Made by a program: the position numbers and the translations under genes
The notes under the pieces: generated by a model
What the model saw: the letters and a program-made list of their open reading frames with translations, nothing else
Database searches by the model: none
What the model was told of the DNA's origin: nothing
Assembly (NCBI RefSeq): GCF_037975245.1
Contig: NC_092562.1
Coordinates: 13,758,501-13,822,500 of the forward strand
DNA length: 64,000 nt
Source: Apostichopus japonicus
Lineage: Eukaryota; Echinodermata; Holothuroidea; Aspidochirotida; Stichopodidae
Reading direction: 5' to 3'
Shown here: positions 9,346 through 21,086 of the stretch, piece after piece
Layout: each line of letters begins with the position of its first letter
Position numbering within the stretch: the stretch's first letter is position 1

Positions 9346-11290
9346 CAGGTGCGTATCCAGGGGGGGCGTTGGGGGCGCGCGCCCCCCGGGTAAGGAAAAG
9401 AGGAGAGAAAAAAAAGAGAAGAAAAAAGGGAAAAGGAGGGGGAAAAAAGAAAAGGAGGAGAGGAAGGAAGGGAAAAGAAAAAGAAGAAAGAGAGAAAAAG
9501 GAGAAAAGGAGGGAGTAAAAGATAGCCAAGACCTCGGGAAGAGAAACGGAGGAACAGTCATAGTTAAAGCGCTGATCCCTATTATATACACAGGGTAGCC
9601 AGTGACAGATCAAGGATTACGGAGGGGGTGTGCGCCTCATGCACCCTACCCCTTACACCGACAACTCCATTTTTGACGTTTTCCATTTTTCCTCTCTCAC
9701 TAATGTATCTATATAAATACTATATATGGTCTATCATAATGCGTGTGTGTTTATGGACGCCTTAAACAATTGTACAATTGTGCTATATGGAACCAACTGT
9801 GGCTGGTCTTGAACTCGACCGAGTCATCGGGGAACATGACGCATTTCGGGAAGGGGGCGACCGCCCCCCCCCCCCCCAGCAAATTTTCTTTATGACATTG
9901 CTAGTAAATTCAAAATAGACAATGCTTAGATGCAACTTACAAGGCCTGGGACGTGTCATTTTCAGCGATCTGGGAGGCATTTTCGGCCAAAAATTTTCTT
10001 GTACGTTTCGCGCCAACCCATGGTGGCGCTTCGCTTAGATAGTTTGCCTACAGGCTTCGCCCCTCTCTTGGCAATAACTCGCTACACGCCTGTTCGAATT
10101 TGTAAAGCAAATAACAGATATAACATCATATCAGTGAGCATTGAAATGCATGTTCCACGATGAACAGCCTCAAAAACTGTCTATGTGTGTGTAGTCAAAG
10201 GCGTAGGAGCCCAATTGGATTTGGGGCTGTAACGACTTGCCCGAAAAAAAGCCAAAATTTTTCCAACATATCGATGCCAATATCATATAAGCAAGCATCG
10301 GCCATTACATTGCATGGCATCGTCTACCGCACGGTCCGTCAAAGTTGCACAGTATACCGCCGGATGTTAATGTAAACAACCAAATGTCTTATGTAGATGG
10401 AGAAAAAGCATACAGATCCATTTATGTCAAAACACTCTTTTACAGTAGTAATGTCGGCCAAGCTTACAACTTTATTTTAATTACAAAGGAGATCATTTTT
10501 AAGCTATTCATTGCTATTTATTTTTCTTTCAGTAGGTGCCCGAAATAATGGGAAAATATTTGGTTGCGGGGGGGGGGGGCTGCAGCCCCCGCCTCCTACG
10601 GGACCTACGCCTATGTGTGTAGTGTTCGGTTTCGATATACCTGATATCGGAAATATTTGCTAGTTTTCATTTCCTTCAACCAAGTTTTATAATAGCCATT
10701 ATAAGAGGTTGCAATATTTCTACACCAATAAATTAACTGTGTCGGAATTTTCCAAAATTTCCTCACCAACATTCTTCATCATACTTTCCTCTACTCGTGC
10801 AATTTTGACCTGTCTATTAGGGGTTGAAGTGTTTTTTTATATATTAGTTGTCCATATATTGAATTTTCTGCAACATTATGGGTATGTTTTCAAGTGATTT
10901 TTATTCACGAGAAATGTGAATTTTAAATTCTCAACAAATAATGGGCTTAAAACCTTCAAAAGTGGGTTTTCGGATATTGTGGATATCGTAGAATCACCTA
11001 CAAAAGCAATGATCCATAGGACATGCAATGAGGTCGAACATGATGTGTGACTGGTGACAATCTCCAAAAAGGTTATGGATGGAAAAAAAAACTTTTTTTG
11101 AAATACTTGGTTCTCAGGCAAAAGTGTTCATCTGGTTGGTCAGTTTCAAGCCCGAGAAGTGCCATTTCCGGTGATCTGGGGGGTATCAAAACCAGAAATT
11201 TTCTTGTACGCTCCGCGCCAACCGATGGTGGCGCTCCGCTTAGATAGTAATTCGCGCCCCCCGGGTTAGAAAATCCTGGATACGCGCCTG
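9346..11290. mobile_element. Composite non-autonomous TIR element, 1945 bp
   Basis: The 16-base ends CAGGTGCGTATCCAGG and CCTGGATACGCGCCTG are near-perfect inverted repeats. They are flanked by the 5-bp duplication GTTAA (9341-9345, 11291-11295). Unit 2 near 18040 is the uninterrupted site. A purine-rich tract runs 9385-9520. Two copies of the shared core box lie near 9950-10045 and 11150-11250, and 10196-10615 is a nested element. No transposase is present. A 5-bp duplication with a CAG-GCG end suggests a hAT variant, but this is uncertain. Confidence 0.75.
10196..10615. mobile_element. Nested hAT-like element, 420 bp
   Basis: It lies inside 9346-11290 and is bounded by the 8-bp duplication TGTGTAGT (10188-10195, 10616-10623). 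The ends are CAAAGGCGTAGG and, inverted, CATAGGCGTAGG. Both terminal regions match 60894-61926 in inverted order, so the two are one subfamily. This copy has a single unit of the 83-bp repeat that is multiplied in the larger copy. Confidence 0.8.
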
Positions 11291-12068
11291 GTTAATATAT
11301 CAGTATGTTCATTCGTTATGAAAAAAAAATACTTTTACTACAGCCTAACACATTTTCTAGACAAGGTTGGCGTAATTATTCCTTGGGTATAAGCAATATT
11401 TGCTTCGTGATACAATGTGGTATATATCATTACAGATAATTTCTGGATTTCAACTCTTTCTTTATAATGTTCCTCTATTTAAAATAACCTCTTATGACAT
11501 ATAATATACGTATAAGTGCTCTTTTTTCTTGTATCTTCTTAATAATATCTGCACCCAACGAAGTTGGACGCACAATATGTATACATGCATTTCCGAAGGG
11601 AGGTCTTTTTTTAAGTTTAGCTGTAAACACAATACCGCGACAACAAAATGCTTATAGGCTATACTTCGTTTCTTAATACCGTATATTGCGCATAGTTTAG
11701 TAATATATTGCGAACATGGTGGTAAAAGATAATTGGAAACAGTTCTATAGCAGAGACCGAGTCTTTGGGATCCAATTCCAAGTCCGTCTTGTTCAAATAC
11801 CAAGTAACCAGTTTACAAACTTCTAAGTTTAAATTTAAGACACAAAATGTAACCTATGTTTATAGACGTTGGATCACATCAAAGATTATTGGGACCTATA
11901 GATATCCGTCCTTTTGACTTTCAGAATAGCCGTGTGAAGGATCCGGTTCGTAAACGGCCTTCCTTGAAGGCTATAGTCGGCGGGGACATATGGCAAAGAT
12001 ATTGAAGTGAGCCTTACATTAGTTTGCACTTAATAAAAGAATATGAACATATTAAAGAGAGGGTTAGA

Positions 12069-12213
12069 TAGCGTAATAAAATCGTAAATACAACGTTATT
12101 TATTGGTCTTAAAATAACGTAAATATAACGTCCCCTGGAGTCTACAAAATTTCGCAACTACAACGTAACTTTCTAACGTAAATACAACGTAAACGGTACG
12201 TAAATATAACGTT
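12069..12213. repeat. Cluster of ACGTAAATAYAACGT motifs
   Basis: AACGTAAATATAACGT-like words, partly palindromic, recur at least six times over about 150 bp in both orientations. The cluster is retained in unit 4 at 37005-37157. No gene lies nearby and its function is unknown. Confidence 0.6.
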
Positions 12214-12449
12214 ATAAAAACTTAATTTTGTTAGATGGGTACACACAGAGACACACTCGGATATACTACTTCACAACTGCACAACCGACAAAAGCAATAC
12301 AAAACATAAACAGACATACAAACAAACGGAATGTGTGAAACAACATAGAACGTTATAAGAAACAGAAAAACATATAACAAGACAGACCGAAAGACACAAT
12401 TTATGCTGACACAAACACACATACGCAAATAAATCCATGCAAACATATA

Positions 12450-12865
12450 CAAGGGCGGCGGAAGCACTTTTAATCTGGGGGGCACCGACATCAAAGGGCA
12501 CTTTGCAGAAATTCGATTCGACTGATGCAGCCTCATATCTAGTACCCTTTAACTCTAATTGTATTATCTTATTTGCGTATACACATCACTCCATCAACGC
12601 CTCCCTCCCCCTCCTTAAGGAAAATATGCATCTGAGCGGAGCGCCACCATCGGTTGGCGCGGAGCGTACAAGAAAATTTTGGTTTTACAAACCCCTCAGA
12701 TGGCCGGAAACGTCCCTTCCCGAGTGTTCATTCTGGTTCCCTGGCCTCTAATTGCTAACCTGAGAGACCTCAATTTTTATGTAGAAAAAGGGCACATTTT
12801 TAACCTGAGGAAAAGTGGGGGGCACGTGCCCCCTGTGCCCCCCCCCCCCGGTTCCGCCGCCCTTG
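12450..12865. mobile_element. Non-autonomous hAT-like element, 416 bp
   Basis: The 14-bp inverted ends CAAGGGCGGCGGAA / TTCCGCCGCCCTTG are flanked by AACATATA (12442-12449) and AACATACA (12866-12873). Unit 4 reads through the empty site near 37415. The core box is in reverse orientation near 12630-12730. Subfamily shared with 31526-32162. Confidence 0.85.
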
Positions 12866-13413
12866 AACATACACTGACACACATAATCAGTGCAGAAAGA
12901 ACAAAAATATAAAAAATACAGAGAAATAACCACGTTTAAATCTGTGAGTAAACAGGTTGATGTTTCTAGGCTATATTGTATTATCTATATGCACTGGTGA
13001 CGTAAAGATCAATACTTGTTGTGCATTAACAAAAGACTCTCCCCGACTGAACAATATCATCGGGAAGTGAGCCATCGGGAAGTGAGCCATGAAGTATAAC
13101 ACTGTATATACACAGTACGTTAAAATTAGACTTTTAAGGTCTTATTCATATTTTTCTCGTAATTATTTAATATGGTTAGATTATACGCCGTACGATTACA
13201 TATTTAAAAGTTAAACTTTGATCAAACATGATATTTTTTTAACTTGAGAGATGAATTTTAGTACTTTCAAAGCATGATTGTGGCACAAAACATAGGCTTC
13301 AACGTTCCTGGACTATAGTTACTTTTAGCTTTGAAAGAAATATTCCGTTGAGTATTTACCTAGTTTTTCATGTTTTCTTGTGGTACTAGATTATATATGC
13401 TATGTAAAAGTGA

Positions 13414-13488
13414 GAGGGCCTGACGTTTCGCTGATCCTAGCAGGATCTGCTAGGAGGATCCTGCCAGGATCGAAACGGTCAGGCCCTC
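13414..13488. repeat. 75-bp palindromic hairpin, unit 1
   Basis: The arms GAGGGCCTGACGTTTCG and CGAAACGGTCAGGCCCTC pair with a single extra base. The interior carries overlapping GGATCCTG/CAGGATC words that can fold further. The structure is preserved at 38361-38434 despite several substitutions. It may be the core of a small foldback repeat; it encodes no protein. Confidence 0.7.
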
Positions 13489-14183
13489 TTCAAAATTTAT
13501 ATTCGACATCGCAGCAACACCATGCACTACACCATTTGTTTGAGAAATACTACTATGGTCGGTGGTATGACCCAATTATCGCAAACAAGTAGACCAGCTG
13601 CCTTGGGGAATTGAAGAGAGAGACAGAAAACACAACTTTGACTTTATCCTTATACTCTAGTAAATACATCATGCACACATGCAGTTGTACCATTGAATAC
13701 ACAGACATCTTGTACAACTATGGAACTTGTACAATCATCGTATATACAAGTAAGAGGATTGATAATACAATAATATAAGTACGGAAATACCTACATTAAT
13801 CAGCTGAAATATATCACCCACCGCCGCCGCCCACCCCCCCCCTTTCCTTTCCCCGGCCTCCCGGACTGCACAGACATTTCCTTGCCTTGAGTTGATCTAC
13901 ATGAGCCCACCCGCTTAGCAATTACAACATGTGTACATTGTTATACATGGGAGGTGATAAACGCTTCATGAATGGGGGGGGGGGGGGGGCGGGGAGCAGT
14001 CACTTGCATAATGATTTCATTGGCGGGTGAGGGGTTTCATAAAAGAGGGAAGTGGTCCTTGGGTCTTTGCATGTATGTCCCATGTTAGGGTGGTGGGGGG
14101 GGGACTTACACTTCAAATGCCGGGGTACATCCTGAGGCATATTTTAGATTATAAATCAGGTCGATATCATAATTAGCTGTATA
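13489..14183. other. Distal part of unit 1, no gene seen
   Basis: Duplicated at about 38435-39125. It contains long C and G homopolymers (about 13835, 13975-13990, 14093-14102). No convincing coding sequence. Confidence 0.7.
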
Positions 14184-15038
14184 AACCATACGTCTATATA
14201 AAACAAAAGTCACTAATAAAACTTGTTTTTGTTTATTTTAAATATAGATGTATTGTACAGCTTTGAACGTTCATAGGGTATATCTATTGCCCAAATATTA
14301 GCACAACCAAAGTCTATATCCACAGACGTACATTGCGTGACTAACTAGTTTATGAATACGAAACGTACCATACTGACGAAGGAACCAACAGCGGGTTTAC
14401 ATGTGTTTAATTTCTCCAACATCTGGGAAAATTACATTGGTGATTTGCCACTTTCTGACACTGTATATCCATTCACTCATATATAATAGATTATATATCC
14501 AGTTATACGTTGAGGAAAAACGGCATCAGCTGATCAGAAGATTATAAAGAAGGTTGGTGTTTTTAGAGATCACGAGGACGTAAATAGTGAATAACTTGAG
14601 CCAAAGCACGGATGCATGTGGAACGTCAAACTCTAGGGGTACTGGTTCCGAAAGCTCGATATTACTGCAAACTGTTTGAAATCGGTTGGACAGATATTGA
14701 CTCAAACTACTTCAACGCAACATCCTGAAGTCCAAATTGTTCGTGAACGACGTTGGTATGCTAGTGTCGCTCAAGTCGTGCATTAACAACCTTCTCCAAA
14801 AGTTCGGAGCTGAAGGACGAGTTAAACACTGGCCAGAAATGTTTTAGCAATTCTACATGTGTTCAGACCATTTTGAACGGGTTATGCATGTATGTTCGTA
14901 TTTCCACTCATATTTTATGGAATACAGGGATAAATAATAATTCGTTAAACCCTTCCTTTCTTTTCCTGCACTCTTTCACAGATTGTGACGTAACTGAGTA
15001 CAGTTTTATCGAGTGAGAGTTAACCAACCTTCATCAAC

Positions 15039-17234
15039 ATGGCTACCTGGAACCCTTTCATAGAAGACCTGACAGAAAACTTCTTCAAGTGTTCTGTTTG
15101 TTTGGATCAATTTAATGAGCCGAAACTGTTACCATGTCTTCATCGATACTGTAACGATTGCTTGAGGAAAGTTGTTCAAGCCAGCCATGATGGGACAATT
15201 GAATGTCCACTTTGTAAACAGCGATGTTGTATACCAAAGGGTGGATTGGACGGCTTTAAGACTGATTTTCATATGAAGAGTGTGCTCGAGTTCATAGAAT
15301 TGCGTAAATCATTCGAAAAGAAAGATTTGAAGCAGTGTGTGAGCTGTTCAAAGGATGTAGTATGTTCCGCTTACTGTTTTAAATGTAGAGATTTTTTATG
15401 CGACGAATGTTACAAGGTTCATATCAGTAATAGAATGTTTACTGATCACCAACCAAGCACTCTAAAATTGGATAATATGGCAGCTAAGAACCTAACCATG
15501 GAGGAAATAGCTGCAATGACGGAAGATCCCAGGTGCCATTTTCATATCAAAGAACCAGCCAAATTGTGCTGTGGTACATGCCAAAATGAACCGGTTTGTT
15601 TAGTTTGCACTCACAGTAAGCACAAAGGTCACGATCTTATAGATGTGACTGACCTAGCCCAGAAAGCAAGGACATTACTGAATCAGAACCTGGCTGAATT
15701 AAGCAAGCACAAGACTAAACTATACGCTTTACCCGAGAAGGTTCAAATGGCGTTAGTAAAATTGAATGAAAATGTTGCAAAAAAGACAAAGTTGTTGACA
15801 ATTCAATACGAGGAACAGGCAAAGAAAATAAAGGATAAACTTGCCGAATGTAACGTTGAACGTGAAAAAGGAGCTGCTGACATAGAAAATAGAAGAGGAT
15901 GTGAAAAAAGTGAAATGACAGTTAAACATGAAGAGGAAATGAACCGATTGATCATGAAACATCAAGAAAATATGAAAAGCACCGATGAAAAATATGACCA
16001 GGAATTGGAAGAATTTAAGGACAATTGTAAGGAAACGGAGGGTGAATTCTTTCAAAAACTCGGGGAGTTAGATAGTAATTTCAAGACCTTGACAACAGCT
16101 AAAGATCTTCTTACAAGTCAAAACAAAAACGAATGTGAAGAAATACTAAATAAATGTAAGCAACTTATTAAACGGTTCGAAAACTTATCAGCAACGTCTT
16201 CTTCCATTCTTGCATGTAATGACGATTGGACGGACGCACAGTGTGTCCCCGACATAAGAGCAGCCAGTGAACCTATGCTCGAAGAAATGAAACAAGAATA
16301 TCCAGAGTTAGAATCTTTATCTGATTTTGTCATTAGTGATATAACAAAAGTTATATATGATAACGTTGTCATTACAGAAAGCGCAGAGTCCGTTGTTGAT
16401 ATTGCGGGAATCAAAGCTAAAGGTTACAGGATCGATGATATGACAAGTAGTAGCGATGGTAATATCGTTATGACTGGTATGGTATCAACAGAGGAATCAC
16501 ACATCACTGTTACTAACATGAAAGGAGAAATATTAAATCAGAAGGTTTTAAAAAGAAATAAGACCTTTCGGATTTGGGCATATCGTTACTGTTGTAATTT
16601 GCCCGGGTGCAATGTCATTACAGTTTGCATACCAGATGAAATCGGTATTTATAATATTTCTGACTCTTCTTACCAAAAGACGAACATCAGTGATATGGTT
16701 AAGACGTGGCCAGATGGTAGGCATGTGTGTTCTGTTACCACGAATCTCGCCAAGAATGAAATCATTGTTGGTACTAACAGCAGAGAAGTGTATGTATTTG
16801 ATTATCAGCTGAATTACAGTCACACCATAGTACTACCTGATGTAATCAGGGTATCATCTGGTATCACTGTCCACGACGGTAGTCTTCTGATCTGTGACTA
16901 TGAGGGTAGGTCCTTATATGCAGTTACCAATGTGACATCAGGGAGTAAGGTGCTGTATAAGTTCACCAAACCAAATCTAAGTGGAGCTAACCTTAAACCT
17001 GTTAGTGTGTGCATAGGCTTGGGAGGGTTCATCTACATCTTATGGCATGATGATAGTAGGCAGAACACTGTGCTAACACAATACAGTCGAGATGGTAGGC
17101 ACCTACTAACAACAATGCCAGTTGATGACGACGCACGGTGCATTACCACATCCGTAGTAGATGGTGAGGAGAAGCTCTTGATAGCTACCTTTACGTCGGG
17201 GAAGATGTATATACACGGACTAGTACCTGCATAG
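15039..17234 (+). CDS. TRIM-type RING/B-box/coiled-coil protein with predicted NHL-like propeller, copy 2 (intact)
   Basis: 731 residues, collinear with copy 1 apart from one extra Asp in blade 5 (HDDSRQN). All RING (C18 to C59), B-box 1 and B-box 2 cysteine/histidine ligands are kept, and the coiled coil is uninterrupted, so it should be a functional predicted E3 ligase. Differences from copy 1 are scattered in the N-terminal half. In the propeller they fall in tight clusters (for example codons 458-467, 481, 509-515, 604-608, 650-652). The start ATCAACATGG lies 57 bp after an acceptor-like TTTCACAG ending at 14981. The downstream transposon at 17284 provides AATAAA at 17643-17648. Of the four copies, this and copy 1 can make full-length protein. 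Confidence 0.9.
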   Translation: MATWNPFIEDLTENFFKCSVCLDQFNEPKLLPCLHRYCNDCLRKVVQASHDGTIECPLCKQRCCIPKGGLDGFKTDFHMKSVLEFIELRKSFEKKDLKQCVSCSKDVVCSAYCFKCRDFLCDECYKVHISNRMFTDHQPSTLKLDNMAAKNLTMEEIAAMTEDPRCHFHIKEPAKLCCGTCQNEPVCLVCTHSKHKGHDLIDVTDLAQKARTLLNQNLAELSKHKTKLYALPEKVQMALVKLNENVAKKTKLLTIQYEEQAKKIKDKLAECNVEREKGAADIENRRGCEKSEMTVKHEEEMNRLIMKHQENMKSTDEKYDQELEEFKDNCKETEGEFFQKLGELDSNFKTLTTAKDLLTSQNKNECEEILNKCKQLIKRFENLSATSSSILACNDDWTDAQCVPDIRAASEPMLEEMKQEYPELESLSDFVISDITKVIYDNVVITESAESVVDIAGIKAKGYRIDDMTSSSDGNIVMTGMVSTEESHITVTNMKGEILNQKVLKRNKTFRIWAYRYCCNLPGCNVITVCIPDEIGIYNISDSSYQKTNISDMVKTWPDGRHVCSVTTNLAKNEIIVGTNSREVYVFDYQLNYSHTIVLPDVIRVSSGITVHDGSLLICDYEGRSLYAVTNVTSGSKVLYKFTKPNLSGANLKPVSVCIGLGGFIYILWHDDSRQNTVLTQYSRDGRHLLTTMPVDDDARCITTSVVDGEEKLLIATFTSGKMYIHGLVPA

Positions 17235-17283
17235 CGCTTTATAGAAATTACATATTGAAACAAAGTGGTTTCGCGAGTTACGA

Positions 17284-17832
17284 CATGGGCGCAGATCAGT
17301 CTTGGATAATGGTGGGAACGCGTGTCTGTTAACTCTGATACTATCTAAGCGGAGCGCGACCATAGGTTCGTGCGTAGCGAAGGAGATTTTTTTGGCAAAT
17401 ATAACTCCCAGATCGCTGGAAATAACACTTCCCAGACCCAAATGATGCTCCCAAACCTCTTTAAATTTTAGATCTCATGGCTTAGAAATTTAGTTTGGGT
17501 GTCTGCAGAAAAAAAATCAGGGGACAAATAATCCAAGTAGACTTTTGTATATACGATGGGTTTGGGGTCCTCTCACAGAAAACAATTCTAGACTACCGCA
17601 AATGCGTTTTCCGTCCAATATTTAACAACTGTGGATAAGTATAATAAAATGAGAACTGTTGCATGTCATTTGCCCAATGCTTGATCAAACTGCGCCAAAG
17701 TTCCATACAGGTGAGTTTGAAATGCAGCGTTTGGTCAAGAAAAATTGGTAGGGACACGGTATATAATGTCCCCACCACTGAAAAAGTTGGTGGGGACGCG
17801 ACCCGCTGTCCCCACCAGGATCTGCGCCCATG
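17284..17832. mobile_element. Ancestral hAT-like element downstream of TRIM copy 2
   Basis: Same element and position as 8575-9135, with CATGGGCGCAGATC and GATCTGCGCCCATG ends. Small internal deletions and substitutions separate it from its sister copies. Confidence 0.8.
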
Positions 17833-19066
17833 AGTTGGGATACACAGATTCGGTTGTTATCGTTGTATTTTGTTTGACTGGAGTTTTACACACATAGGAA
17901 AATATTACAATCCTAATTTCTAAGAGTTATTGTTAGCTGCATATATAATTGGCAAATAACTAGTTCCATAAGGACTTTATCTCCGTATCTTAATATATCC
18001 ATTACAAAGACTGTCTTCCTATATATATGGATTAAGTTACGTTAATATATCAGTATGTTCATTCGTTTTAAATAAATACTTTTACTACAGCCTAACACAT
18101 TTTCTAGACATTTTCTTTGCCATTGTCGAGTGGAGATTGTTGTAAGGCTGTTGTCAGGTCAAATAATAAATATAAATATAACACGCGAATCGTAAGTAGA
18201 CTATAATGCTACTGATTTGTTTGATATCCAAAAAACAAGTTTATCTGACGGATTGTTACGAGTTAGAAATTTTGAAGTAAACTTGCAAACTCCCCGAAAT
18301 ATCTGGGTGCCAGTGGCGTGTGCAAGTCAATGATCGGGGGAATATGCTTCAGTTGGGAGGGGGATGGATGTGTTCAATCACGGGGAAATGGTTCAGTTTA
18401 AAAAATATATTACATTCAGCCGGAAAAGAATTAGACCTTGTGAATTTGTTCTTGTGGAATAAACATGACTGCTTCAGCTTAAGAAGCTCAGAGATATGTG
18501 ATTCATTACTGCAGATAAAAAAATATATTTACTCAATGAATCAGGTATTGTTCGTGATATCAATAATTTGAAGCTCAGTTTGTCTAGCCACTGCAAGTGA
18601 CGTCAGCTCTCCCGGAGTTGGCTTCATAGCAGTTGCTGGAAATAAGAACCCTCACAAAATTCCTGGTAATATGCGAAATAGTCTTATCCATACTGGCTCG
18701 CCGGTTCAGCAAACTTTTAAGGTCCACGACTCGTGCCGTATCCATTATGATGTGGGCCACGTACGACCAACAGACTCCAACCCCTCAGAATCGATAATCA
18801 GAATGCATAAAAGCATATATAGCTTATTGAAGTTCAGCCTTGATATTATAAAAACATATGTCAATCGATCTCCGTCGGCAAGCTCCGAAAAACTGTAGAA
18901 AAATGTTTCGAAATTTTAGATCTATCTTGCGACCCACGGCAATTTTTTAGTTTGAGGACCTTCGGTTTGTGTTAATCATTACGCCTGGGATGAACTTATT
19001 TGCTTCAAGCACAAAGCAGCCAGATGTGCAGTGAATCAATAAACTCATACTCGATTCTGTACTGTA

Positions 19067-19068
<2 letters not shown>

Positions 19069-19113
<45 letters not shown>
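19069..19113. repeat. (AT)n microsatellite
   Basis: Uninterrupted AT run abutting the LTR-like insertion at 19114. Confidence 0.95.
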
Positions 19114-19117
<4 letters not shown>

Positions 19118-20197
19118 ACGTTGGAATGCGAGAGGTCTCGATAATTAATTTTTTAACGAGACACAAGCCTGGGTTCGTTTCCGTAAGGAACACAGACAAA
19201 TTGACAAGTCTAGAGATTTTAAATGAGAACGTAAACTATATTGAACAATGGATTTCGAACCAACAACAACAAGTGGTAATTACAAATATATAGAAAATTA
19301 CTCACAAACTTAACAATATAGGATACACTTTAAAACACGCTGGTCTCTTCCAACGGCGATATCCCTCAGCGGCCACGACCTTGATGACGACGATTCTCGG
19401 TCCGTTGTACCGCGAAATTCACTGGTCCTCGACGAAGTTTCTCGCGATCCCAGAAACAGCAGTCACCTTCTTTCCGGCGATGCTCCAAAATAGAAGACGG
19501 ACTTCCAGCCACAATCGAGTGAAGCACAAGTCGAACTTCTCGCCGACTAAATATTACCAGAGTCAGTCCAAAATCAGCTTTATAGCCACCAACTCCTGGC
19601 GTAACGAACTTCCTCAACGGAGACAGAAATTCTTCACCTTCTCCGAAATAAAGACTGGAAAACTGTACTTTCACAGCAAAGTCCTCTTCAAACTTCTGAA
19701 TGGAAGTGTAGAATCAATCTTGGTATCGATATCTCAATCCTTCAGAAAATACTGGTAGTTGAGCACTGACGATATATAGTAGAATGGTATAATAAGTGTC
19801 GTCGCTTGTATTCGTTCAGAAACTGAGAAACTCTCCGATCTGGGCGGGCTTTTATATACGATTCGCCATGTCAAGAATCCTCCAGATCTTTCTCGATACA
19901 CCTGACCCAGTTTCTCTATTCTTGGAAGTCCTTTGCATATCTAGCGAACGTTCCAGAGAATCCACGAAGATTGCACAGCTTACACGCGATTTCACGTAAA
20001 GCGACGTTAACCCGAGACCAGCGTGTCATCATAAGGAATATACCAGAACAATCGTGTATTATAACATTCTGACACGGTAACCCGACCTAATTTCTCAAAT
20101 ACTGATTTATCACGTAGGCAATTTTAAATACTTTCTATCATATAACATTAGGTTCCTCACTAGCAGTAACTAGCGTTAGGCTACAATGGGCCCTCGT

Positions 20198-20201
<4 letters not shown>
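19114..20201. mobile_element. LTR-like insertion (possible solo LTR), 1.09 kb
   Basis: The segment starts TGTTACG and ends CGTAACA, the short TG...CA inverted termini expected of an LTR, and both sides are AT repeat. It has no counterpart in the other units. A TATATA-like element (TTTTATATACG near 19850) could be an LTR promoter. No gag or pol is present. A non-autonomous TIR transposon is the alternative; the AT flanks hide any target duplication. Confidence 0.5.

Positions 20202-20254
<53 letters not shown>
20201..20254. repeat. (AT)n microsatellite
   Basis: AT run with one CAT interruption, on the right side of the LTR-like insertion. Confidence 0.9.
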
Positions 20255-20690
20255 TAAACGCCATGAAGCTCGAGTACACAAGTCATATCTATGCACTTCA
20301 TGATGTGAAGCAACCAACCATAGTCTTTATTCTTGGCTGAAGAAATATGAGCTGCTGATGCAAGATTCGATCGATACAAGCTGCGTAAATAACTTCCTGA
20401 TAGAGGGAATGTTTTTAGTTTTGCAAAAGTGAGTGTGAAAGGTACGTATGCTTTTAGACAAGCACCTGAGCAAATAAACATACACACCCATACATACACA
20501 TGTTTGTATTACATTCAGACCGAGGACCCCATTGTATTTTCCATTGTTCAAATCCACGTACCCTAACCTTTACAATACCAATACCATAGAATTCTTCCGA
20601 GGACGTGGTGATTCTTTAGAAATCACAACCGAGGACCTGAAATTCTTTTGTTCATGTCCTCGGTTAGATAGCAAAACAAACACACAGTCA

Positions 20691-20693
<3 letters not shown>
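20255..20693. other. Unit 3-specific sequence of unknown origin
   Basis: Lies between two AT arrays and has no copy in the other units. The word CCGAGGACC and its variants recur (near 20520, 20597, 20629 and 20659). No coding sequence is convincing. Confidence 0.4.

Positions 20694-20771
<78 letters not shown>
20694..20771. repeat. (AT)n microsatellite, 78 bp
   Basis: Longest dinucleotide run in the window, uninterrupted. Confidence 0.95.
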
Positions 20772-20774
<3 letters not shown>

Positions 20775-21086
20775 TCTAATTAAACATACATTTATTTAAA
20801 TGTATGCTATGCTAATGTTGATTGAGTATAAACATCACGAGGTATTTACTGGTTTAATTGAACACTCTATATACGAGCCAGATATAACGTCATGCAAGGT
20901 TTAAATCAAACTCATTTGTAAAACAATTGGTCTTGAAAACACTTGTTGGTATTCACATGAAATAAGTTGGGTAGGATTATACCCCCCCCCGGCCCCTCCC
21001 CTCCGTCATCTTTCACATTCCTGCGGGTAGGAAGGCCAAGCCAATTTAGTTACACACAAAGCACATATAAAAACAATTTAGGGAAA

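Larger units (their letters stand above)
1..14183. repeat. Segmental duplication unit 1 of the TRIM array
   Basis: The unit starts at the window edge with sequence that recurs at 18250 and 27234, so the array may extend upstream. In order it holds a leader block (1-838), an AT microsatellite, a block shared with 28100-29340 (about 880-2130), dispersed repeat copies, a foldback element, the pre-gene block, TRIM copy 1, a downstream transposon, and a distal block (about 11340-14183) shared only with unit 4. Compared with unit 3 it lacks about 600 bp just before the gene (junction near 6000). It carries private insertions at 3448-4193, 4581-4985, 5418-5772, 9346-11290 and 12450-12865. Between these I see no further coding sequence. 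Confidence 0.85.
14184..18249. repeat. Segmental duplication unit 2 (short)
   Basis: The unit begins inside the foldback element (CCATACGTCTATA, then directly the right arm to 14298). It runs through the post-foldback block and jumps at about 14579 from sequence matching 22414 to sequence matching 23550, a deletion of about 1.1 kb relative to unit 3. It then carries TRIM copy 2, the ancestral transposon and the junction to unit 3. It lacks the leader block, the dispersed repeat copies and the distal block. The segment 18100-18249 (GCCATTGTCGAGTGGAG...) is shared with the unit 3/unit 4 junction at 27090-27233. Confidence 0.8.

Noticed and set aside
9326-9613. Open frames on both strands in a lysine/arginine-rich or phenylalanine/serine-rich stretch
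   Set aside because: They arise from an AAAGGA-type purine tract inside a transposon; composition alone keeps the frames open.
11492-11803. Minus-strand frame with a relative at 36432-36734
   Set aside because: The N-terminal halves are in different frames between the two copies, so it is not maintained as protein.
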